Assembly (NCBI GenBank): GCA_043808325.1
Contig: JAZDEY010000004.1
Coordinates: 27,357-91,356, forward strand
Length of the DNA: 64,000 bases
Direction of reading: 5' to 3'
Origin: JAZDEY01 sp043808325 [NCBI: Candidatus Eiseniibacteriota bacterium]
GTDB lineage: Bacteria > Arandabacterota > Arandabacteria > Arandabacterales
Both the position numbers and the translations under genes were made by a program. A model generated the notes under the pieces. That model saw only the letters and a program-made list of their open reading frames with translations. It was not told the DNA's origin and did not search any database. Below are positions 29,303 through 40,102 of this stretch, in pieces (position 1 is the first letter of the stretch; each line of letters opens with the position of its first letter).

Positions 29303-29351
29303 CTCTTCCAACCTCCTCACTGCCGAAAGTGTTTTCATAGGCTCTGAAGGT

Positions 29352-29373
29352 GGGAGGGGGAAGGCCCCCTCCC
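29352..29373 (-). terminator. GC-rich hairpin between the giant gene and the PorV-like gene
   Basis: GGGAGGGGG (29352-29360), AAGG loop, CCCCCTCCC (29365-29373): a perfect nine-pair stem. There is no U-tract on either strand, so it may be an attenuating or mRNA-stabilising hairpin and not a full terminator. Confidence 0.5.
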
Positions 29374-29379
29374 CCTTGC

Positions 29380-32300
29380 CTAATCGTTGCCTCCATTCAC
29401 GACACCGATCTTGATGTTCTTTATCACGACCTTCGAGCCATCATCGGCTTTAACATGCCCGATGTACGCACCCGTTGCAACCGGCTTGCCGACCTCATCG
29501 GTTCCCAGCCAGTTCACATAGGACTCGCCCAGATTGAACCACCGGTCCGCAACGGTCACTACCGGCTCGCCCGCGAAGTCATATATCTTGATCGTGACGT
29601 TCGCACCCTTGCTAAGATCGAAGCTGATCGTAGCGTACTCACCCTTCCAAGGATCGAACGGGTTCGGATAGCTTATCACAGTGACAACGAGAACGGGTTT
29701 GCCAATGGGGAAAGCCAAGACGCTGAAGTTCCCAGCCACGTCGGTTGCCGTGATCACTACTCCATCCGCACCGTCACCCACGTCGAACTTGAGGGTGCCG
29801 ATCAGGTAATTGCCCATAGGCACGAACTCGTAGTCTGTCTCCACACCGTCGACCAGGACTGTGAATCCGGTTGGGTCGATACCCGAACCCGAATCCTCTA
29901 CCCTGACCTCGATCGTCCGGTCACTCTCGTCGCTTATGAGCGTCATGACAGGCGGCGTCGCGTCGACCGCGAAGCTTCTCCACACTGGATTTGCATGGTT
30001 GCCGGCACAATCGGCGACACCGTGGTCAGGCGGATAGTGTCTGCACACCTGATCACAAGCGCTGTAGGAATAGGGACCGTCGCATTCGTCACCGACGCAC
30101 ACAAACCCGTCGTATACGGTGAGACCGATTGACGTCTCGTCGTCGAGGATCTTGCCGTAAACCATGTCACCCAAGTCGGCTGTGACGGTACCACTCTCCT
30201 CGTCAAAGGTCATAGCACTCGGCGTGAATGTGCCGATGAATGTCCAGGTGCCACCCTTCACTGCCCAGACATCGACGAACAGGGTCGCAAGATCCACTCC
30301 GCTGAGGTCATCGGAGACATGCAGCGTGAAGGACGGATTCGCACCCACGAAGGCACCCACGAAGTCCACGGTCGGGGGAGCCGCATCCACCGTGATGGTG
30401 GACGTGATGCTCTTCTTATCCCCGATCGAGTTCGCCGCGGAGATCTTGACGGTGTACGTGCCCGCGGGCAGACCCTTCCATATGCCGCCACCACGCCCAT
30501 GCCAGTAATCCTCCCAATCCCAGGTAGGATCGACTGAAACATACAGGTTGTGGGAGACATCGTCGTACGTGGCGTCGATGCCGTCAGCAGCCGTGCCGTC
30601 GTAGTAGATTATCATGTTGTCGAACAGCTTGAGGCCGGTCGACGGGCCGTCAAGCACGACCTTGATCTCGTCCTCGTTGATGCTGCCGCAGAGGAGATCC
30701 TCGATCGTTGAGTAGAACGACGGCCACCTGCCGGTGTACCTGGCCTGGCCCTCCTGGATAACGCAGCTCGGCCAATAGACGGGCTGTGTGATCCTAAGGG
30801 TGCTCCCTGCAACCACTGCGAAGGCGCCCGTGTGGGTCGTTTTGAACGACACGGTCTTGGCTGTGGGATTGACGGTCACGTTGGTAATGCCGTAACACTC
30901 CCACTCGCTGCAGTACCCGCACCACCTGGCGACTCTCAAGTTCTCCTCGCTAGTGCCGGCAGGAATCGTGCCACCTGCATAGGACAGCGTGACACTCGCC
31001 TTCATGCCGTTGTCGAACTCGAAGGTGTGGTACTCGTCCTCGTTGTCCCAACCGTGATCCAGGAAGCTGAACATCCTGGTATCGCCCACCGGGACCAACT
31101 CCTCGAGGGACGGGTCGGCAGTCGGATTCGGGATGTTGATGACGATCATGCCGTCCGTCGGGAACCACACAGCGCCCGAAGGAATGTTGACCGTCATGCT
31201 GTCCTGGCTGACTGCGCCCTTGGTGCCCTCGTTATCAGTGACCTTGAAGAGCTTCACGTCTTTGGTCTTGGCTCCGACCGTGCCGGCGTTGTTGTAGGCC
31301 GCGATAATGGTCACGTTGCCCCAACCGCCGAGCCCATTGAGCGTGAATGCATCGACCCACTCGGCCGGATTGTCCGGACGCTCGAGGTCGAGCAACATCG
31401 CCCACGGCGCGTTGAAGTGATCCTCAGGATCGCTGTCGTATACCACGATCACGCTGGGCTGTCCCGAAGCACACACCGCCTTGACGGCGATCTCATCATA
31501 GTCGTCAAGGTTGCCCCACCTGGTGAGGCTGGAGACAAGATTCGTGCCCTGCATCGTGACCTTGTGGTTCGCGATGGTCACAAACATCATCGCAGGGTCC
31601 TGATCAAAGAGCATGTTGTAATCGTTATCGTAAGCAACTGCCCGGACCCAGAAGCCGCCGGCCAGAGGCTCGAAGTGCCACGGCACACCATAGAGACCGT
31701 CGCAGATCTCGGTATCGCCGTCACCGATCACCGTCCACTCGGCGGCAACGGTCGCAGCCTTGTACTCGAACCTCACAAAGTCAATGTCCGTCTGGCCCTG
31801 GCCGTGGGTATCGGTCGTGGCCCAGATGTAACCGCTGACGTCATCGACGCCGGCGATTATGGCCTTGGGCGCGATCTGGTCGACGATGCAGATGGTGACG
31901 TAAGGCAGCGAAGGAGCGCCGTCCACGTCAGCTCTGTTGTCGACATTATCCACACCCACGACTCTCAGGTAGTACTCGCCGTCAACCAACGTACCGGTAT
32001 CCCAGTTGATGCTGTAGTCAGGACCAGCACCGACAACCGGCCCACCGAGGTCGATCCAGCCGTCATCCGACGGGCGGCCCTGGCCGTTACCCGGCTCACT
32101 CATGCTGCCGCCGAGATAGCCGCCGCCGTTGACCACCGGCTGATACTGGAACTGAGCCTTCTTGAGGCCGCTGTCGAACTTCTGGTTGTGCCCGTTCATG
32201 CACTGGCTCTCGGGCACGTTATCCTCACTCACACCGTGGATGGTGATCACACCATAATAGTTGGATCCGTCCGGCGTCACATCACTGTTGATCTGGCCGA

Positions 32301-35300
32301 TCCAACCGTAGGGCGCCCACTGATCGACATACACCGTGCGGGTGCTGTAGGTCTCGTTGCCGGCCTTGTCCTCAACCTTGAAGATCATGTCGTACCAGCC
32401 GGACTGGATCTGGGTGAAGCCCGTGGTCCAGTCGTAAGCGTACGGAGCCTGATCATCCCGTCGGAGAGGAATGGCCGAGTTGAGATCAGCGTCGACCGAC
32501 TTGTACATGAAGTGCACGTGGTCGAGCATGCCGTCATCGGTCGCCTCAGCCATCATCTCGACGTGCGGACCGCCGATATAGACATCCGGTGTGGTCGGCA
32601 GTACTGAGCCGGGCTCATACGTCGGAGTGAGCGTGAAGGCATCCACCGTCGGCGGCGTGTTGTCGACGTGCACCGTAATGGCCCGGGAATCCAAATCGTC
32701 GCAGGTGTTGAGGTTATCATCCCTGGCGACCGCTCTCAATTCATACGCGCCATCAACCAAAAGGTCGGTGCTCCACTCAATGTCATCACCGTTAACATCG
32801 GTGTCCCACGGTTGCCCGTCATCCGGACGAGTGGTGGCGATCGTTGTCCAATCGCCTTCACCGGATCTCCACTGATAGGTTATGTCGTACACTTCGTCAT
32901 CATCCAGGACATCCGCCGTCAAGTTCAGAATACCCTTGACGTAGCTGCCAGGAGCAGGGTTTGTGACGAAGGCACATGCCGGCGAAGTATCGAGAATCCA
33001 GATAGGCACGGTGGAGTATGCGATCTCCTCCGTAACGTTGCCGAGCAGATCGGTCACCACGGCTTTCAGGTCAACCTTCACATAGCCGTTCTGGAGGGCG
33101 CCGGGCTTGAGATACTGCCCGATGCCGCCGCTATCCGGGAAGGTCGCCATGTAGCCGTCCGTACCGTTGGTGCTTGCGTAGACAAGCCTGCGATGGTTAA
33201 TGATGGCGTCGCCTTCCAAGAAGTACTCGACCTTGGCGATATCGCAGGTCGATGCCGTCCAAGAAGTGACCGTAACCTGGTCGCCGATCTGGACGTACGC
33301 CGGCTGCGGCCAGAGCCCGCCCTCATCGATTGCCGCGAAGTCATTGATACTTCTTATCCTGATCTCAGGCGCCTCGTTCTGGAGAACCACCGTCATACCC
33401 ATGCTGTCAGCGACGCATTCACCAAAGTAACCTGCGTCAACGCACCCGTCACCATTCTTGTCGCAGCTCCAATTGCCGGCGACGTCTACAGTGACAAGCG
33501 CGATGTCATAGGCGCCGTCTTCGAGGCCCTGAACACCCTGCATGACCCAGAACGTTGCAGGATCAATCTGGCCTCTCCAGATGGTCTCGCTGGTGGTGCC
33601 GTCTTCGATCATCGCGATGTTGGGCAAACCGAGCCAACCCTCGCCGTCGAGCCAGTTGCAGTCGTCGAGGTCCGGATAATCATGTCTCTTAATGATGTAG
33701 GACACGGAGTAAGTGTCGATCGGCTTCGTGTCGGGCAGCTCGGTGCCGATTATGTTGAGCACGCCCTTGGCCCGCTTCTCGCCGCACACGTCCTGGGCCT
33801 CAGGAATCGAGAGTGCGAGAATCGGCGCCTCGGCCGCAACCACGACATTGATTGTCACCGCCTCGGTGTTGCCCACCTCATCCATAACTGTGGCTCTCAA
33901 ATCAATATGATAGCCATCCTTGAGGATCGAGCTATCCCACTCGAACAGGTATGGGATCCAGCCGTCGTCATCATGCGAAAACAGAACATCTCCGGGGTCG
34001 TAGGAGGTCTGGACACCGAGAGTGTTCCAGTCACCGAGGGAGTCCACACCATCGATTAGACCGTTGAGCCTGTATTCCAGCTTCACCTGGCCGACATCAT
34101 AGTAATCGTCGAATGAAACCTCTTCGGGCCACTGCACCCAGAATATGGTCCCCAGATCCTTACTACCCGGGATGCTCATGCCGTCAAGCAGCCTGGTATC
34201 GTACGGATGGCTGAACCCATCCCTCCTGATCGACGCGAACACACCACCGGGCGCGTCCTGATCGATCACCTGGATCTGCTTGAAGTGAGAAGTCGAGTTG
34301 CCGGCCTGGTCGCACACAAACAGGTTAACGCGCGCCGCTCCAGCCGGATAATTCTTAAGGTCCCAAGTGTAAGTGAAAGGCTGGCCTACAGGCAGGGTCA
34401 TGTGGGCAAGCAACACCCCGAACGGCCCCATGCCCATATCCTGACCACCCATCTCGGTCAGGTAGAGCCGGTAGGTAAGACTGCCTGTCACCGGGCACTG
34501 ATCCATGGCCGTCACTTCAATCCGGGCCGAGTCCGCAAGCTCCATGTCATACGGCGAAGGATTGCCGTTTATGGCAAACATGGTGATCATGGGCTCGAAC
34601 GTGTCATACGTGAATGAGAACGGGTACAACTCAAAGCACTGATCAGGCGTCGAGTGGTTGCCCGCCTCATCCCAGGCAACTACGGCCAGGTCAAAGGTGG
34701 CGCACTGGGTAAGGTCGCCGAACTGGTCATTGAAGCCGTCGGTGTCGAACCTGTACGGCGCAGTAGGCAGCGGATAATCCGGCGGCCACTGGCCGTTGTC
34801 ACTTATGACCTTCCACGGGCCGGGCTGATTATCCTGAGTAAGAGGATCGACGTCCTTGATCCTCGCCCACAGCTCGGCATAGGCCACGTTGATATACTCG
34901 CTTGCCTCGTCAAGATAACCAAGGAAGTAAGCGTTGTCGCCGCCGATATTGGTGGGCTGACCTTCCTCGACGCACGGACCCAGGTCATCGGTGAAGTAAG
35001 CTTCCACTTTAGCCATCGGAGCATTAGTGTCCGCGCTGATGCCCGTGATCCAGGTGATAGACGCATCTGACTTGTTATCTGCGTTATCTACTGCGAGCAC
35101 TCCGAAGTGGTAATCGCTCTCATTGAGCTCGGTAGCCGGGTCATCCGCTCTTTCAGGCAGAGGGTCGGATATCCACTCGTAGCTGCCGCCAAGTCCGCTA
35201 GCGGGCACGCTGCCGGCAGGAATCGCCTGACCGCGATAGGTCGTCCAGTCGGGCTTGCTGCCTGGTGTCGTCCTATCATCGTATACGTAGAACTCCTTGA

Positions 35301-38300
35301 CGTCTTTGTTTCTCGGCACCAGTCTGTAGAACAACTGGAGGCCGATACGGCCGTCAACCAGCTTCACAGCCTGCACGCCGCTGGCCGGAATGCTCGGGAA
35401 CCGGAACGTCGGGTTCACAGGGTCCGGATCATCGGTATCAGCCAGCAAACCGCTAAGGGTGATTCCATCCGGCCACGCCCACACAAACGGCCATGAATCA
35501 ATCACAGGCTGGTAGTTGTCGTAAGGGATCGCTGGGTCGACGTAAGGCGGGTCGGTGTCTTTATAGTTGCTCCAGTTGTCCGACACGTCCAAGACAATGA
35601 CTTCGATGTCGGGATGCGGTATCGGGCCAGGAGGAACCAGATCGGTACCCTCATCTTCGAAGCCAACAGGGCCATCGGGCTGATTGGCGAGGAAGTCGCC
35701 AGGATTGGCGCCCACGCGGAAGATTTTCTTGAAGATCGCCGGGGCAAGGTCGTCGGCCTCAAGCGGTATCATAATATCCGGTGAGGGATAACCCCAATCG
35801 TAGAGATGAGCGTATGCAGCAAAGATCGGACCGCCGGCCGCCCCGGTCATATCAACAGTTACCGTCACGTCATCGCCGATGTCGCAGATGCCGTTGTGAT
35901 CGTTATCTGCAAACGTGACGGTCACCTTATTCGGGTCAACCACGGGTATCTCGTTGTCGACAGCGACAGGCGAACCTGTCTCAGCGGACATGAGAACACC
36001 GCTATTGATCCAGGCCGAGAAATTGCCGGCATCGTCCATTGCACGCAGCCTGATCCTGGTGGCATCTCCAGGGGGCACATCCGTGCCGCCCGGAAGAATC
36101 GGCGCACCTTCAACGAGTTCCTTCCCGTCCCCGTCCTCTGCCTCGTAGAAGAAGTAGTAAGAGAACCTACCGTCACCTTCGCCGAAGGCACTAAAGCCAT
36201 CGTCAGCGAGGAAGAGGTAGTGATCAAGATCTGCATAGGCGGCACCATACTGGCCTATGTCAGCCTGCACCCTGGCCGTAGACCCATTCATGTCATACCC
36301 GGGAGCAGTAGGATCGCCCATGTTGACGATGATGCTAAGCCTGTCGCCAACATTGGCGATGTTGTTGCTCGACTCAAGCAGCTCGAATGTCACGCCGGTT
36401 ACAAGCGGCGGCTCGGGCACATCCGTGTCAACACGCAGACAATCCTCATCACAAGCGAGATCGCCTGACTCTACTGCCTGGTCGGTCGTCGCCGGAGCCC
36501 AGTACATAGGGCAGTATGCAACCTCCGTGACGTTACCTGCATCGTCGGTTGCTTTTACCTTAACCATGGTGCCCATGCCACCAGCCGGCTGGTCAAGCGT
36601 GCCGGCGGGAATAGGATCAAGTGAGTAACCCCACTTGTGAGCCATGCCACCATAGTTGGGCACCATTGCTACCACACCGACGCCAGGGGCGTAGCTTGTG
36701 AAGTCGGCAGTGATGCTCACGATATCGTACTCGCCGGGATTGACGGTCTGCTTCTCGAAGAGCATAGCAGCAAGCCCATCGCCAGCGTTGACATAGCCCG
36801 CGACGTTATTGACATGTTCCCACAGCCTCAGGAAGGCATTCGCGCAGGAGTTACCAGGTGCGTTGTTGTCGATATTGATACCGGGGGCGGGAGTGAGCGC
36901 GTTTAGGCTCTGATTGCCCGCGGCATCCTCGGCCCAGTACTCGAACCTGTAATTGGCCAATCCCTCAGTATCTATACCGGGGTTCCCCTTCTCAACAGTC
37001 GCCTGGCCTGCCCAGACCAAACCCTGCAGGGTGAGCTCGAGGGTTCCGATGCTGGGAGCAACATCACTGACGTTGACGTACACGGCCGTGAGGCCCTGTG
37101 CTGGATCATCAGTATATGAGAATCCGATCACACTGCCTATGTTGGCCAGGGCCGCCGTGGGCGAAACCGTCACAGTCATCTCGGTAGGATCTATCACCGG
37201 ACCTGTGTTATCCATTGTAAGCAGCGGGGTTGAGTTGAATACCTCATATCCCCACGAGTTGTTGGCATCATCCCAGACGTTGAAGGCAGCCTGTAAAGGC
37301 GCGCCGTTGAGCGATCCCGGGGGGACCGTGAACTGTGCGCTTCTCCAGACACCGCCAGCGGGGTCAAGAGTGAGCGTCAACTCGCCGACATAGTCCGGAT
37401 CGATCGATGACTTCTTAACCTTCACCGCAGCCACATCCGGGACACCCTCGGCCGAGGCATTCCATGTGAACATCAGCACATCGTCCTGGGAGACGATTCC
37501 GTCACCGTTTACATCTCCCTCGATCTCCGAAGTGCCGGGATCGTCGTAGAAGCCGATAGTGATGTTGGCCTGGTGAAGCGTGGGGATTACGTTGTCAAAG
37601 CTTACGCCCAGGCCTGCACAGGCCTCATGGAGCGACTTGTTCCCAGAGTTGTCGGTAATAACAACACTGAAACCAAGATCAGTCAGGTCTTTGCCGCAGT
37701 AAGGGTCGATCTCCAGATCGGGTATCACGAAGGCGCTGCCAGTGAAATTGCCGTCGTGAGTAAATAGATCGTGGCCGTCGGTCCCATTATCCCAAAGAGG
37801 GGTTGGAACACAATACGGCACATCGACGATTACAACGGCATCGGTAGCCACATCGTGACTTATGGGATCCTGCTTCAGCTCTGCCTCTGTAAACTCAGCC
37901 GCCGCATTGGCGTACAGGACGATCTCGTCCCTGGTAATGAAGAGGCCCCCATGAATGTCATTGACCGGCCCGTTACAGTTGGCAATATTGTTTCCCGTGT
38001 TGTCATAAAGGAAACCGGTAAAGAAGTTTCCGCTACCGCAAATCACGATAGGCGGTTTGTTATCCACGGGGGGAATCAGGTTGGTCAGAACCAGCTGATC
38101 CGACGAGGGGGACAGCCAGCAGTTGCCCGCATTGTCGACAACCAGCATGCGGGAAGGTGCGCTGGCCACACCGTTATCGTCGAACTGAAAAGCCGGATTG
38201 GTATTGGCAACAACGTCGGTCATCAGCGATGCCCACTTCTTGTCATTCGGCACCAGCTGCTGCTCCATACTAATCCAGTATGGCTGGGCATCAGGGTAAG

Positions 38301-40044
38301 GCGGAGCGGAAAGATTCCAGCCGATGTGAGTGAAGTCACCGAAGACATAGCCGCCGGAATCGACATCACCAAAGTCACCGAGACCATTGAGGTCAATTGT
38401 CATCATCAGCTGGTCGGCGATAATCTGCTGATAGCTAACCGGGTTAAGCTCGGTGCTCAGGCCCGCATTATCCATGTCAGCAGTGAAAACGATATCAGTC
38501 CCGGTTACCAGCCCGCCGCCATCAGCGGGTATTATGTTGTCAATGGCGGGCAGTTTGTTGGTAGGCACCGTGACGCGAAGCTCATCTCCTGAGTCAGATA
38601 TCAGAACAAGCTCAACCACTCTACCGGCAGGAGAGTCCGTCCTGGTATACGCCGGGGCGGTCGCCGGAACCACCGGGTACTTCCACGTGAACTCCCAGGG
38701 GCTACCCGGATCATTGGGGTAGTGGACGCCGTAGTATCCCAGAGTCTGGAGGTTCTGCTCCTGCCATTCAGGATCGTAACCGATCACTCCCAGTCTCAGC
38801 TGAACGAACTGGACATCGTCATTGCCGTTGTTGTGGTCGAGACCGGTGAGATCGAGGATGGTAGTCACGACGTCAGCGGGGTGGCCATAATACACGTTTG
38901 CCGGGTTCAGGATCTCGTCCGGAAGGTCGAGCAGCATGCCAAGCCCCGAATTATCCAGGACAAAGTCGAAAGTGTAGTGCCTGGCCTCGTCAAACTCGTT
39001 GGCCGGGTTTACATGATTCACGAGATCGTGGGTATCCCAAGCGGTAACAGGGATATCGACCGGTGGAACTACTGGAGGGTAGATAGGGCGCCACATATCC
39101 CCTGACGCAATGTCCACTTGCGCCGATCCGCTCGCGTCACTTGCGGTTATCTTTACAAAGCTACCCGGATTGGAGCGATCTCCGGGATACCAGAGTGCGG
39201 GCGTATTGTCCACCCAGAACTCGCCCGCGTCCTGAACGATCCAGTCAGCCGAGTAAGTCTCGCCTGTCGAAGGACCGATGAGGGTCGCAAAATAGATGTA
39301 ATCGCACGTGAGCGCAGGCAAGGGAGCGTCGCACCTGGGAAACTCTACACCATTGCCCGGGAAGAGCTGAGCGACGAACCAGATATCATAATCGCCGCCC
39401 ACGTCCGCTGCGATCTTATATGTATTGGGAGCAAGCGGCCACACGTTCCTTGCGCCGAGGGCAACCCCCGGATAGGGAACGGCATAGTCCCAGTCATTTG
39501 TCCCAAACTGGTTCCAGTAGACCCTCCACTCCTGATTGCCAATCGTATGGGGGCCCGCCGGATTCAGGTATACATTGCCGGTCACCATCGGGGGGAAGGT
39601 GTGAGTCGCCCTCAGCTTGAATGTGAACGGCGAGACACACGGGAAAGCCCCAAGCGTCGCATCCCAGACCGGGTTCCAATCCCGCGCGGGCGGCACAGGC
39701 GCGGGCGGCGCAGGGATCGTCGGGTAGAAGATCCTCCTCGGCCAGTCAGAACGAGGCGTCACCCCAAGCAGCAAGCTCGCGGGCCCGCCGAACTTTGTCA
39801 TATCAGCGGTGACGACGGTGGCAGCGTAGTTGGTGTTGACAACATCTACACTGTCAGTCACCTTGTCACCTATACTGATCATCGTGTTACCAGGCTTGCC
39901 TACGGCTTCCTGGTCAGTTGTGAGATGAAGTTCCTGGTTCGATAAGGTGATTGCAGCGCTTGCAACCGAAGCACCGGCCGCCACAAACACGACTATCAGA
40001 CTCACAACCAGAAGGTTTCTCAAACTTGAAGATTGGAGACACAT
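29380..40044 (-). CDS. Giant secreted multi-domain Ig-like protein (3,554 residues) with FlgD-like C-terminus
   Basis: From the ATG at 40044 (AAGGAGGAAAGGAGAA upstream) the protein has a clear signal peptide (residues 1-31, ending ASVASA). An in-frame GTG at 40188 also has a strong AAGGAGGT and would add 48 residues. The body is a long array of beta-sandwich modules. The turn motif xDxxGN (AEDAAGN, ATDDAGN, AMDDAGN, AWDEAGN, VCDQAGN, VEDKAGN, ATDVAGN and others) recurs at least 15 times. Calcium-loop-like segments DVNGDGIVSQDD (~845) and DKNGDGCVD (~2195) resemble dockerin loops. The last ~95 residues (YPNPFDPWKGEYATISFDLS ... ATGAYIGHVK) form a FlgD-Ig/type-A sorting-like domain. Probably a surface adhesin or matrix protein. 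Confidence 0.9.
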   Translation of the reverse strand: MCLQSSSLRNLLVVSLIVVFVAAGASVASAAITLSNQELHLTTDQEAVGKPGNTMISIGDKVTDSVDVVNTNYAATVVTADMTKFGGPASLLLGVTPRSDWPRRIFYPTIPAPPAPVPPARDWNPVWDATLGAFPCVSPFTFKLRATHTFPPMVTGNVYLNPAGPHTIGNQEWRVYWNQFGTNDWDYAVPYPGVALGARNVWPLAPNTYKIAADVGGDYDIWFVAQLFPGNGVEFPRCDAPLPALTCDYIYFATLIGPSTGETYSADWIVQDAGEFWVDNTPALWYPGDRSNPGSFVKITASDASGSAQVDIASGDMWRPIYPPVVPPVDIPVTAWDTHDLVNHVNPANEFDEARHYTFDFVLDNSGLGMLLDLPDEILNPANVYYGHPADVVTTILDLTGLDHNNGNDDVQFVQLRLGVIGYDPEWQEQNLQTLGYYGVHYPNDPGSPWEFTWKYPVVPATAPAYTRTDSPAGRVVELVLISDSGDELRVTVPTNKLPAIDNIIPADGGGLVTGTDIVFTADMDNAGLSTELNPVSYQQIIADQLMMTIDLNGLGDFGDVDSGGYVFGDFTHIGWNLSAPPYPDAQPYWISMEQQLVPNDKKWASLMTDVVANTNPAFQFDDNGVASAPSRMLVVDNAGNCWLSPSSDQLVLTNLIPPVDNKPPIVICGSGNFFTGFLYDNTGNNIANCNGPVNDIHGGLFITRDEIVLYANAAAEFTEAELKQDPISHDVATDAVVIVDVPYCVPTPLWDNGTDGHDLFTHDGNFTGSAFVIPDLEIDPYCGKDLTDLGFSVVITDNSGNKSLHEACAGLGVSFDNVIPTLHQANITIGFYDDPGTSEIEGDVNGDGIVSQDDVLMFTWNASAEGVPDVAAVKVKKSSIDPDYVGELTLTLDPAGGVWRSAQFTVPPGSLNGAPLQAAFNVWDDANNSWGYEVFNSTPLLTMDNTGPVIDPTEMTVTVSPTAALANIGSVIGFSYTDDPAQGLTAVYVNVSDVAPSIGTLELTLQGLVWAGQATVEKGNPGIDTEGLANYRFEYWAEDAAGNQSLNALTPAPGINIDNNAPGNSCANAFLRLWEHVNNVAGYVNAGDGLAAMLFEKQTVNPGEYDIVSITADFTSYAPGVGVVAMVPNYGGMAHKWGYSLDPIPAGTLDQPAGGMGTMVKVKATDDAGNVTEVAYCPMYWAPATTDQAVESGDLACDEDCLRVDTDVPEPPLVTGVTFELLESSNNIANVGDRLSIIVNMGDPTAPGYDMNGSTARVQADIGQYGAAYADLDHYLFLADDGFSAFGEGDGRFSYYFFYEAEDGDGKELVEGAPILPGGTDVPPGDATRIRLRAMDDAGNFSAWINSGVLMSAETGSPVAVDNEIPVVDPNKVTVTFADNDHNGICDIGDDVTVTVDMTGAAGGPIFAAYAHLYDWGYPSPDIMIPLEADDLAPAIFKKIFRVGANPGDFLANQPDGPVGFEDEGTDLVPPGPIPHPDIEVIVLDVSDNWSNYKDTDPPYVDPAIPYDNYQPVIDSWPFVWAWPDGITLSGLLADTDDPDPVNPTFRFPSIPASGVQAVKLVDGRIGLQLFYRLVPRNKDVKEFYVYDDRTTPGSKPDWTTYRGQAIPAGSVPASGLGGSYEWISDPLPERADDPATELNESDYHFGVLAVDNADNKSDASITWITGISADTNAPMAKVEAYFTDDLGPCVEEGQPTNIGGDNAYFLGYLDEASEYINVAYAELWARIKDVDPLTQDNQPGPWKVISDNGQWPPDYPLPTAPYRFDTDGFNDQFGDLTQCATFDLAVVAWDEAGNHSTPDQCFELYPFSFTYDTFEPMITMFAINGNPSPYDMELADSARIEVTAMDQCPVTGSLTYRLYLTEMGGQDMGMGPFGVLLAHMTLPVGQPFTYTWDLKNYPAGAARVNLFVCDQAGNSTSHFKQIQVIDQDAPGGVFASIRRDGFSHPYDTRLLDGMSIPGSKDLGTIFWVQWPEEVSFDDYYDVGQVKLEYRLNGLIDGVDSLGDWNTLGVQTSYDPGDVLFSHDDDGWIPYLFEWDSSILKDGYHIDLRATVMDEVGNTEAVTINVVVAAEAPILALSIPEAQDVCGEKRAKGVLNIIGTELPDTKPIDTYSVSYIIKRHDYPDLDDCNWLDGEGWLGLPNIAMIEDGTTSETIWRGQIDPATFWVMQGVQGLEDGAYDIALVTVDVAGNWSCDKNGDGCVDAGYFGECVADSMGMTVVLQNEAPEIRIRSINDFAAIDEGGLWPQPAYVQIGDQVTVTSWTASTCDIAKVEYFLEGDAIINHRRLVYASTNGTDGYMATFPDSGGIGQYLKPGALQNGYVKVDLKAVVTDLLGNVTEEIAYSTVPIWILDTSPACAFVTNPAPGSYVKGILNLTADVLDDDEVYDITYQWRSGEGDWTTIATTRPDDGQPWDTDVNGDDIEWSTDLLVDGAYELRAVARDDNLNTCDDLDSRAITVHVDNTPPTVDAFTLTPTYEPGSVLPTTPDVYIGGPHVEMMAEATDDGMLDHVHFMYKSVDADLNSAIPLRRDDQAPYAYDWTTGFTQIQSGWYDMIFKVEDKAGNETYSTRTVYVDQWAPYGWIGQINSDVTPDGSNYYGVITIHGVSEDNVPESQCMNGHNQKFDSGLKKAQFQYQPVVNGGGYLGGSMSEPGNGQGRPSDDGWIDLGGPVVGAGPDYSINWDTGTLVDGEYYLRVVGVDNVDNRADVDGAPSLPYVTICIVDQIAPKAIIAGVDDVSGYIWATTDTHGQGQTDIDFVRFEYKAATVAAEWTVIGDGDTEICDGLYGVPWHFEPLAGGFWVRAVAYDNDYNMLFDQDPAMMFVTIANHKVTMQGTNLVSSLTRWGNLDDYDEIAVKAVCASGQPSVIVVYDSDPEDHFNAPWAMLLDLERPDNPAEWVDAFTLNGLGGWGNVTIIAAYNNAGTVGAKTKDVKLFKVTDNEGTKGAVSQDSMTVNIPSGAVWFPTDGMIVINIPNPTADPSLEELVPVGDTRMFSFLDHGWDNEDEYHTFEFDNGMKASVTLSYAGGTIPAGTSEENLRVARWCGYCSEWECYGITNVTVNPTAKTVSFKTTHTGAFAVVAGSTLRITQPVYWPSCVIQEGQARYTGRWPSFYSTIEDLLCGSINEDEIKVVLDGPSTGLKLFDNMIIYYDGTAADGIDATYDDVSHNLYVSVDPTWDWEDYWHGRGGGIWKGLPAGTYTVKISAANSIGDKKSITSTITVDAAPPTVDFVGAFVGANPSFTLHVSDDLSGVDLATLFVDVWAVKGGTWTFIGTFTPSAMTFDEESGTVTADLGDMVYGKILDDETSIGLTVYDGFVCVGDECDGPYSYSACDQVCRHYPPDHGVADCAGNHANPVWRSFAVDATPPVMTLISDESDRTIEVRVEDSGSGIDPTGFTVLVDGVETDYEFVPMGNYLIGTLKFDVGDGADGVVITATDVAGNFSVLAFPIGKPVLVVTVISYPNPFDPWKGEYATISFDLSKGANVTIKIYDFAGEPVVTVADRWFNLGESYVNWLGTDEVGKPVATGAYIGHVKADDGSKVVIKNIKIGVVNGGND

Positions 40045-40060
40045 TTCTCCTTTCCTCCTT

Positions 40061-40102
40061 CCTTTAGAAAGCCTCTTTGTGCCTTTAGAAAGCCTCTTTG
40101 TG
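40061..40102 (-). repeat. 21-bp tandem duplication upstream of the giant gene
   Basis: Two exact adjacent copies of a 21-base unit (40061-40081 and 40082-40102; on the plus strand CCTTTAGAAAGCCTCTTTGT plus G) lie just before the ribosome-binding site of the ATG at 40044. If the upstream GTG is used they encode a duplicated GTKRLSK. Confidence 0.85.

Noticed and set aside
30832-34059. Long plus-strand open frames (up to 591 codons) opposite the giant Ig-like gene
   Set aside because: They are antisense shadows of a GC-rich coding strand; no ribosome-binding sites or recognisable domains, and the opposite strand has clear Ig-like protein sequence.
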